Positions 27,707 to 36,092 of a stretch of DNA of 64,000 bases are shown piece after piece. This stretch comes from Gammaproteobacteria bacterium (GTDB lineage Bacteria > Pseudomonadota > Gammaproteobacteria > Steroidobacterales > GCA-2729495). Under the pieces are notes generated by a model that did no database searches, was not told where the DNA came from, and was given only the letters and a program-made list of their open reading frames with translations. The stretch lies in contig JAUHYQ010000002.1 in the NCBI GenBank assembly GCA_030426355.1, positions 496,001 through 560,000 on the forward strand, in the 5' to 3' direction. Made by a program: the position numbers and the translations under genes. Each line of letters starts with the position of its first letter. Positions within the stretch are counted from its first letter, which is position 1.

Positions 27707-29319
27707 GTGAAGATAACCAGCTGCAGTTATTGCGGAATGAGGTTGCGCGGCGCCGCACTTTCGCCATTATCTCGCACCCGGATGCGGGCAAGACAACACT
27801 GACTGAAAAATTATTGCTCTATGGTGGGGCCATTCAGGAAGCTGGCGCCGTAAAAGCGCGCCGTGCCACCCGACACGCCACATCAGACTGGCTGGAGATC
27901 GAAAAGCAGCGCGGTATTTCGGTCAGCAGTTCGGTGATGCAATTCGAATATAACGACCATGTCATTAACTTGCTGGATACCCCGGGTCACCAGGATTTTT
28001 CGGAGGACACCTACCGGGTTTTGACTGCAGTGGATGCCGCAGTCATGGTTATTGATGCCGCGAAGGGCGTGGAAGCGCAGACCATCAAGTTGCTTGAGGT
28101 CTGTAGGCTCAGGAATACGCCCATTATTACCTTTGTGAACAAGTTCGATCGCGAGGTGCGTGGTCCACTGGACATACTCGAAGAGATTGAGCAAACCCTC
28201 AAAATTGAATGCGCACCTGTAAGTTGGCCCATCGGCATGGGCAAGTCATTTCGCGGCGTTTTCGATTTGCTGACCGACCGGCTGCTGCGTTTTCGCGGCG
28301 GCGAGGAACGCCGCTCATCCGATGAGGAAATCATTCAGGGGCTTAACAACCCGCGTCTGGATGAACTCTTTCCGGGTGAAGTCGAGACATTGCGTGAGGA
28401 AGTGGACTTATTGCGTGAAGCCAGCGAACCGTTTGATCGTGAGCGTTTTCTCGAGGGCATGCAGACCCCTGTTTTTTTTGGTTCGGGCATCAATAATTTT
28501 GGTGTGCAGGAAGTGCTGCACGCATTGATCGACTGGGCGCCAGAGCCTCAGGCAAGATGTGCTGCTGAACGTGAAGTGCGACCAGAAGAGCAACCCCTGA
28601 CCGGCTTCGTGTTCAAGATTCAGGCCAACATGGATCCCAAGCACCGTGATCGGATTGCCTTTTTCAGAGTGTGTTCCGGGCGTTATCAGCCTGGCATCAA
28701 GCTGAAGCATCTGCGCTCGGGCCGCGAAATGCGTATCGCCAATGCTCAAACCTTCATGGCGAACACGCGCAAGGCCAGTGACGAGGCGTTTGCCGGAGAT
28801 ATTCTCGGTATTCATAATCACGGCCAGTTGCAGATTGGCGATACGCTTACCGAGGGCGAGACCCTCGGGTATCGAGGCATCCCGTACTTTGCTCCGGAGT
28901 TATTTTGTAAAGCGCGGCCGCTAGACCCTCTGAAGGCCAAACAACTGCAGAAGGGCCTCACGGAATTGGGTGAAGAGGGCGCTATACAAGTGTTTACCGA
29001 CAGCATGGGCCGGAAATTGCTGGGCGCGGTGGGGCAATTGCAGTTTGACATTGTTGCGCACCGGCTGCAGGGCGAATATAACGTGGATGCGCAATACGAA
29101 CCGGCTGATATTTATACTGCGCGATGGCTGAACTTCCCCGACAAGGATGTGCGTAAGCAGTTTTTGCAACGCGAATCGGCGTCGGTAGCCGAAGATGTCG
29201 ACGGCAACCCGGTCTATCTGGCGCCGAGTCGCTATAAATTGCAGATTACGCAGGAACGGTTTCCCAACGTCGGGTTTCACACCACGCGCGAGCACGGCGA
29301 GGTTTTGGAACAAGGTTAG
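27703..29319 (+). CDS. prfC: Peptide chain release factor 3
   Basis: GTPase that recycles RF1/RF2 after termination. 538 residues. G1 ISHPDAGKTTLTEKLL, G2/switch region GISVSSSVMQFEY, G3 LDTPGHQDFSEDTYR, G4 FVNKFDRE; then the EF-Tu-like domain 2 and the RF3 C-terminal domain (GAVGQLQFDIVAHRLQGEY). Confidence 0.97.
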   Translation: MSEDNQLQLLRNEVARRRTFAIISHPDAGKTTLTEKLLLYGGAIQEAGAVKARRATRHATSDWLEIEKQRGISVSSSVMQFEYNDHVINLLDTPGHQDFSEDTYRVLTAVDAAVMVIDAAKGVEAQTIKLLEVCRLRNTPIITFVNKFDREVRGPLDILEEIEQTLKIECAPVSWPIGMGKSFRGVFDLLTDRLLRFRGGEERRSSDEEIIQGLNNPRLDELFPGEVETLREEVDLLREASEPFDRERFLEGMQTPVFFGSGINNFGVQEVLHALIDWAPEPQARCAAEREVRPEEQPLTGFVFKIQANMDPKHRDRIAFFRVCSGRYQPGIKLKHLRSGREMRIANAQTFMANTRKASDEAFAGDILGIHNHGQLQIGDTLTEGETLGYRGIPYFAPELFCKARPLDPLKAKQLQKGLTELGEEGAIQVFTDSMGRKLLGAVGQLQFDIVAHRLQGEYNVDAQYEPADIYTARWLNFPDKDVRKQFLQRESASVAEDVDGNPVYLAPSRYKLQITQERFPNVGFHTTREHGEVLEQG

Positions 29320-29345
29320 GGTTCCGATTGTCATAGCCTTCAATA

Positions 29346-30584
29346 ATGAAAATTCTTTTTTTTACTGACAATTTCCCCCCCGAATCGAATGCACCAGCCA
29401 TTCGGACTTTCGAGCACACGCGCGAATGGGTAAAAGCCGGTCACGAGGTTACGGTGATTACATGTGCGCCGAACTTCCCGATGGGCAAGGTCTATGCCGG
29501 CTATAGCAACAGCTTTTACCAGACTGAAACCATTGAAGGCATCAAGGTGGTGCGGGTCTGGACATATATTGTGGCCAATGTGGGTTCTACCAAACGAATT
29601 CTGGACTACATCAGTTTTATGGTGAGTGCCAGTATCGCGGCGCTGTTTCTGCCGCGGCCTGACGTTGTCATTGGTACTTCCCCGCAGCTGTTTGCGACGG
29701 TAGCGGCCTGGGTGACATCTAAAATCAAGCGTCGCCCGTTCGTGTTTGAGCTCCGCGATCTATGGCCAGAGTCCATTCTCGCCGTGGGGGCAATGAAAAA
29801 GAAAAATTTTGCACTGCGCTGGCTCGAGCGTTTCGTCAGTTTTCTTTACCGGCAGGCCGATCTGCTTGTGCCCGTAACCTATTCTTTTGCCCGCACTGTC
29901 GAGAAAGAGGGCGTTGACCCCGACAAAATCGTGGTCGTGACCAACGGCATAGAGCCGGGGACCCACAAACTGACGGCCACCCGTGAAGAAATCCGCAAAA
30001 AGTGGGGTATACCGCAGGATGCTTTTGTCGGCGGTTTTATTGGCACTTTGGGCATGGCTCACGGTGTTAGCACCATTCTCGAGGCAGCCCAAAAAACCCG
30101 GGACGATGCGAGTCTGCATTACGTCATCATGGGGAACGGTGCCGATAAAGAACAGATCAAGTCACTCGCCAGAGAAAAGCAGCTTGCGAATGTCACCCTG
30201 ATTGACGGACAGCCTCGGCAGGACGCGTTAAACGTGCTGGGCGCCGTGGATGTGTCGCTGGTATTGCTGAAGAACACGCCACTGTTCGAAACCGTTATTC
30301 CATCGAAGATTTTCGAAGCCATGGAGTTTGAGAAGCCCATCGTCCTCGGAGTGCGTGGCGAGAGTCGGGATATTGTGGTTGAAAAAACTCATAGCGGCGT
30401 AGCGTTTACACCTGAGGCAGCTGACGAAATGATCGATGTACTGCGAACCCTGCGCGATGACCCTGAGCAATGTGCGCGCTACGGTGCAAACGGGCGTGCG
30501 GCCGTCGAAAGTCAGTTCCGACGCACCGAGCTGGCCGCGCGTATGCTTGCCGCTATTGAGCGGGTAGTGTCTGATACAGATTAA
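29346..30584 (+). CDS. GT4-family glycosyltransferase (WbuB-like)
   Basis: Predicted retaining glycosyltransferase of cell-surface polysaccharide synthesis, 412 residues. N-terminal FFTDNFPPESNAPAIRTFEHTREWVKAGHEVTVIT is typical of WbuB-type enzymes. The C-terminal Rossmann half has GFIGTLGMAHGVSTILEAA, YVIMGNGADKEQIKSLA, and the donor-binding IPSKIFEAMEFEKPIVLGVRGE. It stands alone between prfC and an FKBP gene, with no polysaccharide cluster in view, so the substrate is unknown. Confidence 0.87.
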   Translation: MKILFFTDNFPPESNAPAIRTFEHTREWVKAGHEVTVITCAPNFPMGKVYAGYSNSFYQTETIEGIKVVRVWTYIVANVGSTKRILDYISFMVSASIAALFLPRPDVVIGTSPQLFATVAAWVTSKIKRRPFVFELRDLWPESILAVGAMKKKNFALRWLERFVSFLYRQADLLVPVTYSFARTVEKEGVDPDKIVVVTNGIEPGTHKLTATREEIRKKWGIPQDAFVGGFIGTLGMAHGVSTILEAAQKTRDDASLHYVIMGNGADKEQIKSLAREKQLANVTLIDGQPRQDALNVLGAVDVSLVLLKNTPLFETVIPSKIFEAMEFEKPIVLGVRGESRDIVVEKTHSGVAFTPEAADEMIDVLRTLRDDPEQCARYGANGRAAVESQFRRTELAARMLAAIERVVSDTD

Positions 30585-30609
30585 GTTGATATTGGGTAGA
30601 GACGATAAA

Positions 30610-31272
30610 ATGACGATGCGAAGATGTTACATGTGTCTGGCTCTAGCGATGGCACTGTTGCCGCCGGCAGGCCATGCCGAAACCGAAGACGACAAGGTCT
30701 TTTATTATCTGGGCACGGCGATTAGCCGCAGCCTTGACGGGTTGCAGTTGTCGGCGCAAGAGTCCGAACTGGTGCTAAAGGGTCTGACCGAAAGTCTGGC
30801 AGGCGAAGCAGAGCCCATGGACGACAGTGTCTACGGTCCGAAAATACAGCAACTCGGCCAGCAGCGCGCAGCTTTGGCGGCCCAGCGGGAGTTGGGTGAA
30901 AGTCAGGCCTATGTTGATCGCATGGCCGCCGAAAAAGGCGCAATTCGCACTGCCAGTGGCCTAGTCTATCAGGAGATTCAGCCTGGCACGGGTGCGCAAC
31001 CTGAGCCGACCTCAACAATTTCAGCCCATTACCACGGCACTTTGCGTGACGGCAGCGTGTTTGACAGTTCGCGCCGGCGTGGCGAACCGCTGACCATCGG
31101 TCTGAATCAGGTTATTCCCTGCTGGACGGAAGGCATTGCCATGATGAAAGTCGGTGGTAAAGCCAAGCTTACTTGTCCGGCAAATATCGCGTACGGCCCT
31201 CAGGGGCAGGGCGGTATTCCCGGGAACGCCGCCCTGACGTTTGAAGTTGAATTGCTGGACGTGCTGCCCTAA
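30610..31272 (+). CDS. FKBP-type peptidyl-prolyl isomerase, exported (FkpA/Mip-like)
   Basis: Periplasmic prolyl isomerase/chaperone, 220 residues from ATG 30610 (track start is a TTG 24 bases earlier). Signal peptide MRRCYMCLALAMALLPPAGHAE, N-terminal helical dimerisation region (YYLGTAISRSLDGLQLSAQESELVLKGL), and a C-terminal FKBP domain (TISAHYHGTLRDGSVFDSS, VIPCWTEGIAMMKVGGKAKL, YGPQGQGGIPGNAALTFEVELLDV). Its stop overlaps the convergent chelatase-like gene by 4 bases. Confidence 0.92.
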   Translation: MTMRRCYMCLALAMALLPPAGHAETEDDKVFYYLGTAISRSLDGLQLSAQESELVLKGLTESLAGEAEPMDDSVYGPKIQQLGQQRAALAAQRELGESQAYVDRMAAEKGAIRTASGLVYQEIQPGTGAQPEPTSTISAHYHGTLRDGSVFDSSRRRGEPLTIGLNQVIPCWTEGIAMMKVGGKAKLTCPANIAYGPQGQGGIPGNAALTFEVELLDVLP

Positions 31273-32282
31273 TTCGCGGCGGCCGCGATCTGGTCATCAA
31301 TCCAGGTGCTGAACAATGGATTGTCGAGCACGCCTTCGATGACCAGCTCGTAGTCCAGCCCCGCTAGGTCGCGACGAATTTTGTCGTGCACTGCGCCTTC
31401 GAACAGCAGCGTAGTCAGTACAATAACGCGCTGCTTTCTATCGGTTGCCTGCCGCACCCAGTCGCGCAAACGTTGCACGTTTGCGGCGCGCACCGCGGAC
31501 GGTGCATCGTCCTGCAATGTAAACCCCTGTGCATCGGCAAATCGGCCCTGTTCCTTAATGAAGGTGGCGTGGTCGGCGAGGATATTCAATTCGAGTTGAT
31601 TTGCGGCATCGTTATCCGGGCCGTGGGCGACCAGCGCAACGACTTCGGAGGCCGGGTTATCGCTGTAATGTTTTGCATTATCGAGCAGGATGGCGGAAAT
31701 TTTCGGGTTCGTGGTGGGCGTTGGTGTCATGACGATGCGCGCATCACTTTGCACTTGCGGTACCGACATCCACGGCGCTTCTTCTTGAACATCGAATATG
31801 TAACGCCACTGTCCTGTTAATCCGCCATCGCGCAGAGTGGTTACCGGCAGTACCAGAATGGTTTCGGCGCCCGCTGCGGTGAGGTCGTCAATTGCTGTTT
31901 GCACATGTTCCGATGTCATCATGGCCATGCCAAGAGCCATGGCGGTCGGGTATTTATCCGCGGTGGGTTTAAATGCAGCTGCAAACTTCGCATTGCCATC
32001 CGGTTTGTAGCCGTGTCCCAGTGCCAGCACACCGATGTTATTACTTAGCCCGGAGTCGCTGAGGTACTCGCGAAAATTGGGCCCCATGCGCTGCATGTTG
32101 GCAATGATTTGCTCGTCCGAGTATTCCTGGTACAGCGGCACTTTCTGGCGCAACTCCGCGAATTGCTCGGGGGTCATTTGGTGATGACTATGATCCTGCG
32201 CGATGGCCGGGCCCCACGCAAGCATTGAGATGATCGCACCCGTGGCGGTCAGGTGGCAGGCAGCGGTTTTCATTTGCGGCAC
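31269..32282 (-). CDS. Exported CbiX/sirohydrochlorin-chelatase-like protein A
   Basis: 337 residues from GTG 32282, which has GGGGA 7 bases upstream; ATG at 32273 is possible. Signal peptide ending PAIAQ, then a His-rich start DHSHHQM. The core resembles class II chelatases of the CbiX/SirB type: LALGHGYKPDGNAKFAAAF, a second-strand region GMAMMTSEHVQTAIDDLTAAGAETILVLPV, and a repeat-like VVALVAHGPDNDAANQLEL. The two GHG/AHG loops each hold a His, as in two-domain CbiX-like folds. Homologous to the divergent neighbour along most of its length. A periplasmic chelatase is known (CbiK-P of Desulfovibrio), but the substrate here is unknown. Confidence 0.75.
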   Translation of the reverse strand: MPQMKTAACHLTATGAIISMLAWGPAIAQDHSHHQMTPEQFAELRQKVPLYQEYSDEQIIANMQRMGPNFREYLSDSGLSNNIGVLALGHGYKPDGNAKFAAAFKPTADKYPTAMALGMAMMTSEHVQTAIDDLTAAGAETILVLPVTTLRDGGLTGQWRYIFDVQEEAPWMSVPQVQSDARIVMTPTPTTNPKISAILLDNAKHYSDNPASEVVALVAHGPDNDAANQLELNILADHATFIKEQGRFADAQGFTLQDDAPSAVRAANVQRLRDWVRQATDRKQRVIVLTTLLFEGAVHDKIRRDLAGLDYELVIEGVLDNPLFSTWIDDQIAAAAN

Positions 32283-32414
32283 TTTGGATTCCCCTGGCAG
32301 ATAAGCAGCATTTGCTCTCTTTTAGCTCAAAGCCGGTGAATATGCCACCAGCGGGAGCCTGGAGTTTTCGGGCAGCGGCCGGCGCCCTTGCCCGCCAGTC
32401 GAACAAATCGTCTT

Positions 32415-32433
32415 TGTTAACACTCTGTTAACA
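32415..32433. promoter_or_regulatory. Tandem TGTTAACA palindromes between the chelatase-like genes
   Basis: TGTTAACA-CTC-TGTTAACA: two identical 8-bp palindromes with an 11-base period, so both face the same side of the helix. Located in the 242-base divergent intergenic region, about 90 bases before the rightward gene and 133 after the leftward start. Looks like an operator for a dimeric regulator; which one is unknown. Confidence 0.55.
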
Positions 32434-32524
32434 GAATTTGTCCCCGCAGGCCGCAACCCTCGGTATATTGGCCTGTCAAACGTCCTGATTATGACTTTTA
32501 CAAGCAAGAGGCTCCGTTTTTACT

Positions 32525-33640
32525 ATGTCTAAATTTACGCCCATCCTGTCTGTCTCCCTGGCGCTGTTGGCCGCTCCGTTGTCGTATGCCGGAGGTCACA
32601 CCGCAGCTGAACCCGCCAAACCTGCCGCGATGGATCACAGCGGTCACAACATGGGCGGCATGAACCACAGCACTGAACCCGATGAGCTCGGTCGTCGGTT
32701 GTTTGGCATGGAGCACAACATGGAGCCTGAACTCGTTGAAGAGCTCCGCGAGAAGGTGCCGTTGTTTGCAAACTACAGCGATGCCGAAATCGGGTTGAGC
32801 ATGAAGATGATGGGTTCAAGCTATGCCTGGTATCTGAGTGACAAAGGCATGAAAGGCAAGCAGGGCGTGTTGCTCTTATTGCACGGCTTCCGCGACGGTG
32901 ACCCGCTTTTCAAGCAGGAAGTTGAAATGTATTCGACTATCTTCCCGACTGCCATGGCGCCGGGCATGGCCATGATGATGTCTGATCACATACAGCTTGC
33001 TATCGATGATCTTGAAGCAGCCGGCGCAGAGCAGATTGCGGTTATTCCGATTTTGTCCACGGGTGTTAACACCATGATGCGCCAGTGGGAATATATTTTC
33101 GGTATGCGCGAAGAGGCAACTTACGGCAGCGTCAAGCGTGTTAAATCCAATGCCAAAATTCTGATGGGGCACCCGCCAGGGGACGATCCGCTGGTTGCAG
33201 AAATGCTGATCGATCATGCGCTGGAGATCAGCGAAGACCCGGCCAAAGAAGTCGTCATCATCGCAGCACACGGGCCGACCTTTCCGGAGGACAACGAAAT
33301 GGTCCTTAAAGAGTTGGCGAATATTGCCCGGGTGATGCGCGAGGACAGCGATTTTTCCGACGTTATGGGCATTACCCTGCAAGACGACGCCCCGCCAGAG
33401 ATTCGTGACGCGAACGTGGCAAAGTTGCGCAAGATGGCTTCGGACGCGATCGCTGACGGCAAGTCAGTGCTGGTGGTGACCAACCTGATCGGTACGCGCA
33501 GCGTGCAGTCGAAGCTGCGCAAGGATCTCAAGGGCATTGACTACAAATTCAACAAAAAGGGCATTGCCGAACATCCTAATTTCGTTGAAGAGTGGATGGG
33601 TGAGTCCATCCGAGAACTCTTTGAGGACGCGGAATCCTAG
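32525..33640 (+). CDS. Exported CbiX/sirohydrochlorin-chelatase-like protein B with His/Met-rich N-terminus
   Basis: 371 residues. Signal peptide MSKFTPILSVSLALLAAPLSYAGG, then a metal-binding-like segment rich in His and Met (MDHSGHNMGGMNHS, FGMEHNMEPE). The remainder parallels protein A: EELREKVPLFANYSDAEIGLSM, LLLLHGFRDGDPLFKQEVEMY, PGMAMMMSDHIQLAIDDLEAAGAEQIAVIPI, VVIIAAHGPTFPEDNEMV and GITLQDDAPPEIRDANV. In the first loop protein A has GHG while this one has LHGF. Likely an old duplication followed by divergence. Function is inferred only: periplasmic metal or tetrapyrrole handling. Confidence 0.75.
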   Translation: MSKFTPILSVSLALLAAPLSYAGGHTAAEPAKPAAMDHSGHNMGGMNHSTEPDELGRRLFGMEHNMEPELVEELREKVPLFANYSDAEIGLSMKMMGSSYAWYLSDKGMKGKQGVLLLLHGFRDGDPLFKQEVEMYSTIFPTAMAPGMAMMMSDHIQLAIDDLEAAGAEQIAVIPILSTGVNTMMRQWEYIFGMREEATYGSVKRVKSNAKILMGHPPGDDPLVAEMLIDHALEISEDPAKEVVIIAAHGPTFPEDNEMVLKELANIARVMREDSDFSDVMGITLQDDAPPEIRDANVAKLRKMASDAIADGKSVLVVTNLIGTRSVQSKLRKDLKGIDYKFNKKGIAEHPNFVEEWMGESIRELFEDAES

Positions 33641-33765
33641 TACTGGCGCCAAAAATCGATCCGAAATTTGTTTAACTGCCCGAAGTAACTTGTTAAAGTA
33701 GCGCCGGTTTCGCGCAATAATAACGAGGTTGGTGCAGCCCTGAGGGCGCGCCCATAAGATCGCGC

Positions 33766-34203
33766 ATGAGAATATTTTTGACTGAGTGTGTCTCGGCTGC
33801 TGCCTTGGCGTGCCAGGTTGTGCTGCTTGCAGCCTGCACCGTCGCTGCGCCGGAACCTGTTCTGGAGGAACCGGCACCCGCTGCGGTCGAAATGCCCTCG
33901 ATATCCGCCGTGCCGGAGGCGGTTGCAGAGCCGCAAATCGAGGTGATCGAGCCGTCCGAGCCGCAGCCGGTCGAAAAAGTGGGCACTGTCGCCCCGCCAC
34001 CCAAAGTTTTGTATCAGCGCGAGGATGTGCTGTGGATTCAGCAGCGGCTGCAGGAGTTGGGCTACTACAGCGGCCGAATTGATGGTGCCGTGGGTGCGGC
34101 GACCCGTGACGCGGTAAAAGCCTATCAGCGCGATCAAGACATACGCGATGACGGTCGACCGACGGCCGAACTCCGTGAGTTCATGTGGCGCAACGGCGGT
34201 TAA
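33766..34203 (+). CDS. Peptidoglycan-binding-domain lipoprotein
   Basis: 145 residues. Lipobox VVLLAAC at about 18-24, a Pro/Glu-rich linker (APEPVLEEPAPAAVEMP, IEVIEPSEPQPVEKV), then a PG_binding_1 domain (VLWIQQRLQELGYYSGRIDGAVGAATRDAVKAYQRDQDI). Probably tethered to the outer membrane and touching peptidoglycan. It precedes pgsB by 33 bases on the same strand, so it may be the first gene of the pgs operon. Confidence 0.85.
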   Translation: MRIFLTECVSAAALACQVVLLAACTVAAPEPVLEEPAPAAVEMPSISAVPEAVAEPQIEVIEPSEPQPVEKVGTVAPPPKVLYQREDVLWIQQRLQELGYYSGRIDGAVGAATRDAVKAYQRDQDIRDDGRPTAELREFMWRNGG

Positions 34204-34236
34204 CGCCGAGCCATTTGCGGAATAGCAGGTTACGCT

Positions 34237-35469
34237 TTGTTTGCGGGTGAATTATTCGCGGAAGTTCCGCTCGAGGTCGCTCTCACCGTGATCTTGTGGT
34301 GCATACTGGTCAGCTATTTCATTATTGAGTTCGTATTGCACGCGCGCTTGCTCAAGCGCATACCCATTCGCATACACGTGAACGGCACGCGCGGCAAGAC
34401 CAGCGTGGCGCGGCTCATCGCGGCCGGACTGCGCGCCGGCAATAAGCGAGTGTTTGCCAAAACCAGCGGAACGCTGGCATCGGTCACCGATGAAAATGGC
34501 CACGAGTTCCCGGTGTTTCGTTTTTCTCAACCGAACATTATTGAGCAGATGCGGGTCATGCGGCGGGTGGCGAAGATGAAGCCGGATGCTGTTGTGTTTG
34601 AGTGTATGGCACTGCAGCCGCGTTTCCAGTCGTTAACCGAAACGCACATGATCCGCTCTACCCATGGCGTTATTACCAATGCCCGCCGTGACCACCTGGA
34701 TGTAATGGGGCCCACCGGCCGGCATGTGGCGATTGCTCTTGCGGGCAGTACACCTATAAAGGGCGACGTTTTTACCGGGGAGCGCAAGCACTTTGATGTA
34801 TTTCAGGCTGCCGCGGCCGACCGTGGGTCGCGGATACATCAGATAACCGACGAACAGACTGCTGCGGTGACCGAAGCCGATCTCGCAGATTTTAAATATC
34901 GGGAACATGCCGAGAACGTGGCGCTTTCGCTGGCGGTGTGCGAGGCGCTCGGCGTGGGTCGGGATATTGCGCTTAAAGGCATGGCGGCACTTGAGCCGGA
35001 GCCTGGCGCGACGCAGGTTTGCAAGCTGTTTTTTCATGGTCGCGAGCTGATTTTTGTAAACGCTTTTGCGGCCAATGATCCCGAGTCCACCGGGCGCATC
35101 TGGGAACGTATCGCCAAGCGCTACGGCCCGGAGAACGGATACCGGCGCATAGCCATTGTCAATTGTCGCTCCGATCGTCCACAGCGATCCCATGAAATTG
35201 CTGTGGCAGCGGCCAAGTGGAGTCCAACCGACCATTTCGTCGTTATTGGCAGCGGCACCATTATTTTTCTCCGGGAGGCGCTCAAGCAGGGCATCCCGGC
35301 CGAGCGCATCACCGTAGAAGAGGGCGTCGCCTTGCGCGATATCATCGAAAGCATTCTTGAACTCAGTGGTAAACGTGCAGCCATTGTTGGCATGGCTAAT
35401 ATCAAAGGCGGTGGCGGCGAAATTGCGCGTTATTTTGGTAACCGTGCGGAGCAACTGGAGCCCCTATGA
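34237..35469 (+). CDS. pgsB: Poly-gamma-glutamate synthase subunit PgsB/CapB
   Basis: Mur-ligase-like ATP-dependent amide ligase that polymerises glutamate. 410 residues from TTG 34237. N-terminal TM (ALTVILWCILVSYFIIEFVL), P-loop HVNGTRGKTSVARLIAAGL, FECMALQPRFQSL, TNARRDHLDVMGPT and the C-terminal FVNAFAANDPESTGRIWERI, all closely matching B. subtilis PgsB motifs. Overlaps pgsC by 4 bases. Confidence 0.93.
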   Translation: MFAGELFAEVPLEVALTVILWCILVSYFIIEFVLHARLLKRIPIRIHVNGTRGKTSVARLIAAGLRAGNKRVFAKTSGTLASVTDENGHEFPVFRFSQPNIIEQMRVMRRVAKMKPDAVVFECMALQPRFQSLTETHMIRSTHGVITNARRDHLDVMGPTGRHVAIALAGSTPIKGDVFTGERKHFDVFQAAAADRGSRIHQITDEQTAAVTEADLADFKYREHAENVALSLAVCEALGVGRDIALKGMAALEPEPGATQVCKLFFHGRELIFVNAFAANDPESTGRIWERIAKRYGPENGYRRIAIVNCRSDRPQRSHEIAVAAAKWSPTDHFVVIGSGTIIFLREALKQGIPAERITVEEGVALRDIIESILELSGKRAAIVGMANIKGGGGEIARYFGNRAEQLEPL

Positions 35470-36077
35470 TTACTCTTAATCTGCTTGCGCTGGCGATTGG
35501 CGTGGGCTTGATGGTAACGCTGCTGGTTACCGAGGCTTTCGGCATCGCTGCCGGTGGCCTGGTGGTTCCCGGGTATATGGCATTGCGCCTGATGCAGCCG
35601 GTCAACTTCGCTCTAACTATTCTGGTGGCATTGGCTACCTTTGCGATTATTCGCGTCCTGTCTTCATTCATGGTGATTTATGGCCGCCGCATGACGGGGC
35701 TTACGATCCTGACCGGCTATTTGCTGGGCGCATTGCTTGAGCTGGCGCTTGGTGGCGGCGTGGCTTTTGATGTCAGTGCAACGGATCTGGCTTTAATGAC
35801 GGGCGACACCGAGTACGACAGCCTCAATCAGACGGCTGACCCGGTGTTCGTTGAGCTTGGCGTTATCGGCTACATCATTCCGGGGCTCATAGCGCTGTGG
35901 TTCAACCGGCAGGGCGTGACGCACACGCTGGCAGCACTCGTTATTACATCGGTACTGGTGCGGCTGGTGCTGATTGTGTTGATTCCGGATTTGATGATTG
36001 CCTATGACAGCAGCGAGATCTCTTTTATGGAGTTGCTCGGTCGTCTGATAACCAACGACGCTGGCATGGCGCCGTAA
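35466..36077 (+). CDS. pgsC: Poly-gamma-glutamate biosynthesis protein PgsC/CapC
   Basis: Integral membrane subunit of the PgsBC synthase, 203 residues, with about five TM helices. The opening LNLLALAIGVGLMVTLLVTEAFGIAAGGLVVPGYMAL, with its helix break before GGLVVPGY, is characteristic of CapC. Coupled to pgsB by the ATGA overlap, which fits a stoichiometric complex. Confidence 0.93.
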   Translation: MITLNLLALAIGVGLMVTLLVTEAFGIAAGGLVVPGYMALRLMQPVNFALTILVALATFAIIRVLSSFMVIYGRRMTGLTILTGYLLGALLELALGGGVAFDVSATDLALMTGDTEYDSLNQTADPVFVELGVIGYIIPGLIALWFNRQGVTHTLAALVITSVLVRLVLIVLIPDLMIAYDSSEISFMELLGRLITNDAGMAP

Positions 36078-36092
36078 CTGCAGGAAGAATAA

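Noticed and set aside
34633-35454. 273-residue minus-strand ORF
   Set aside because: Antisense to pgsB, which has clear family motifs.
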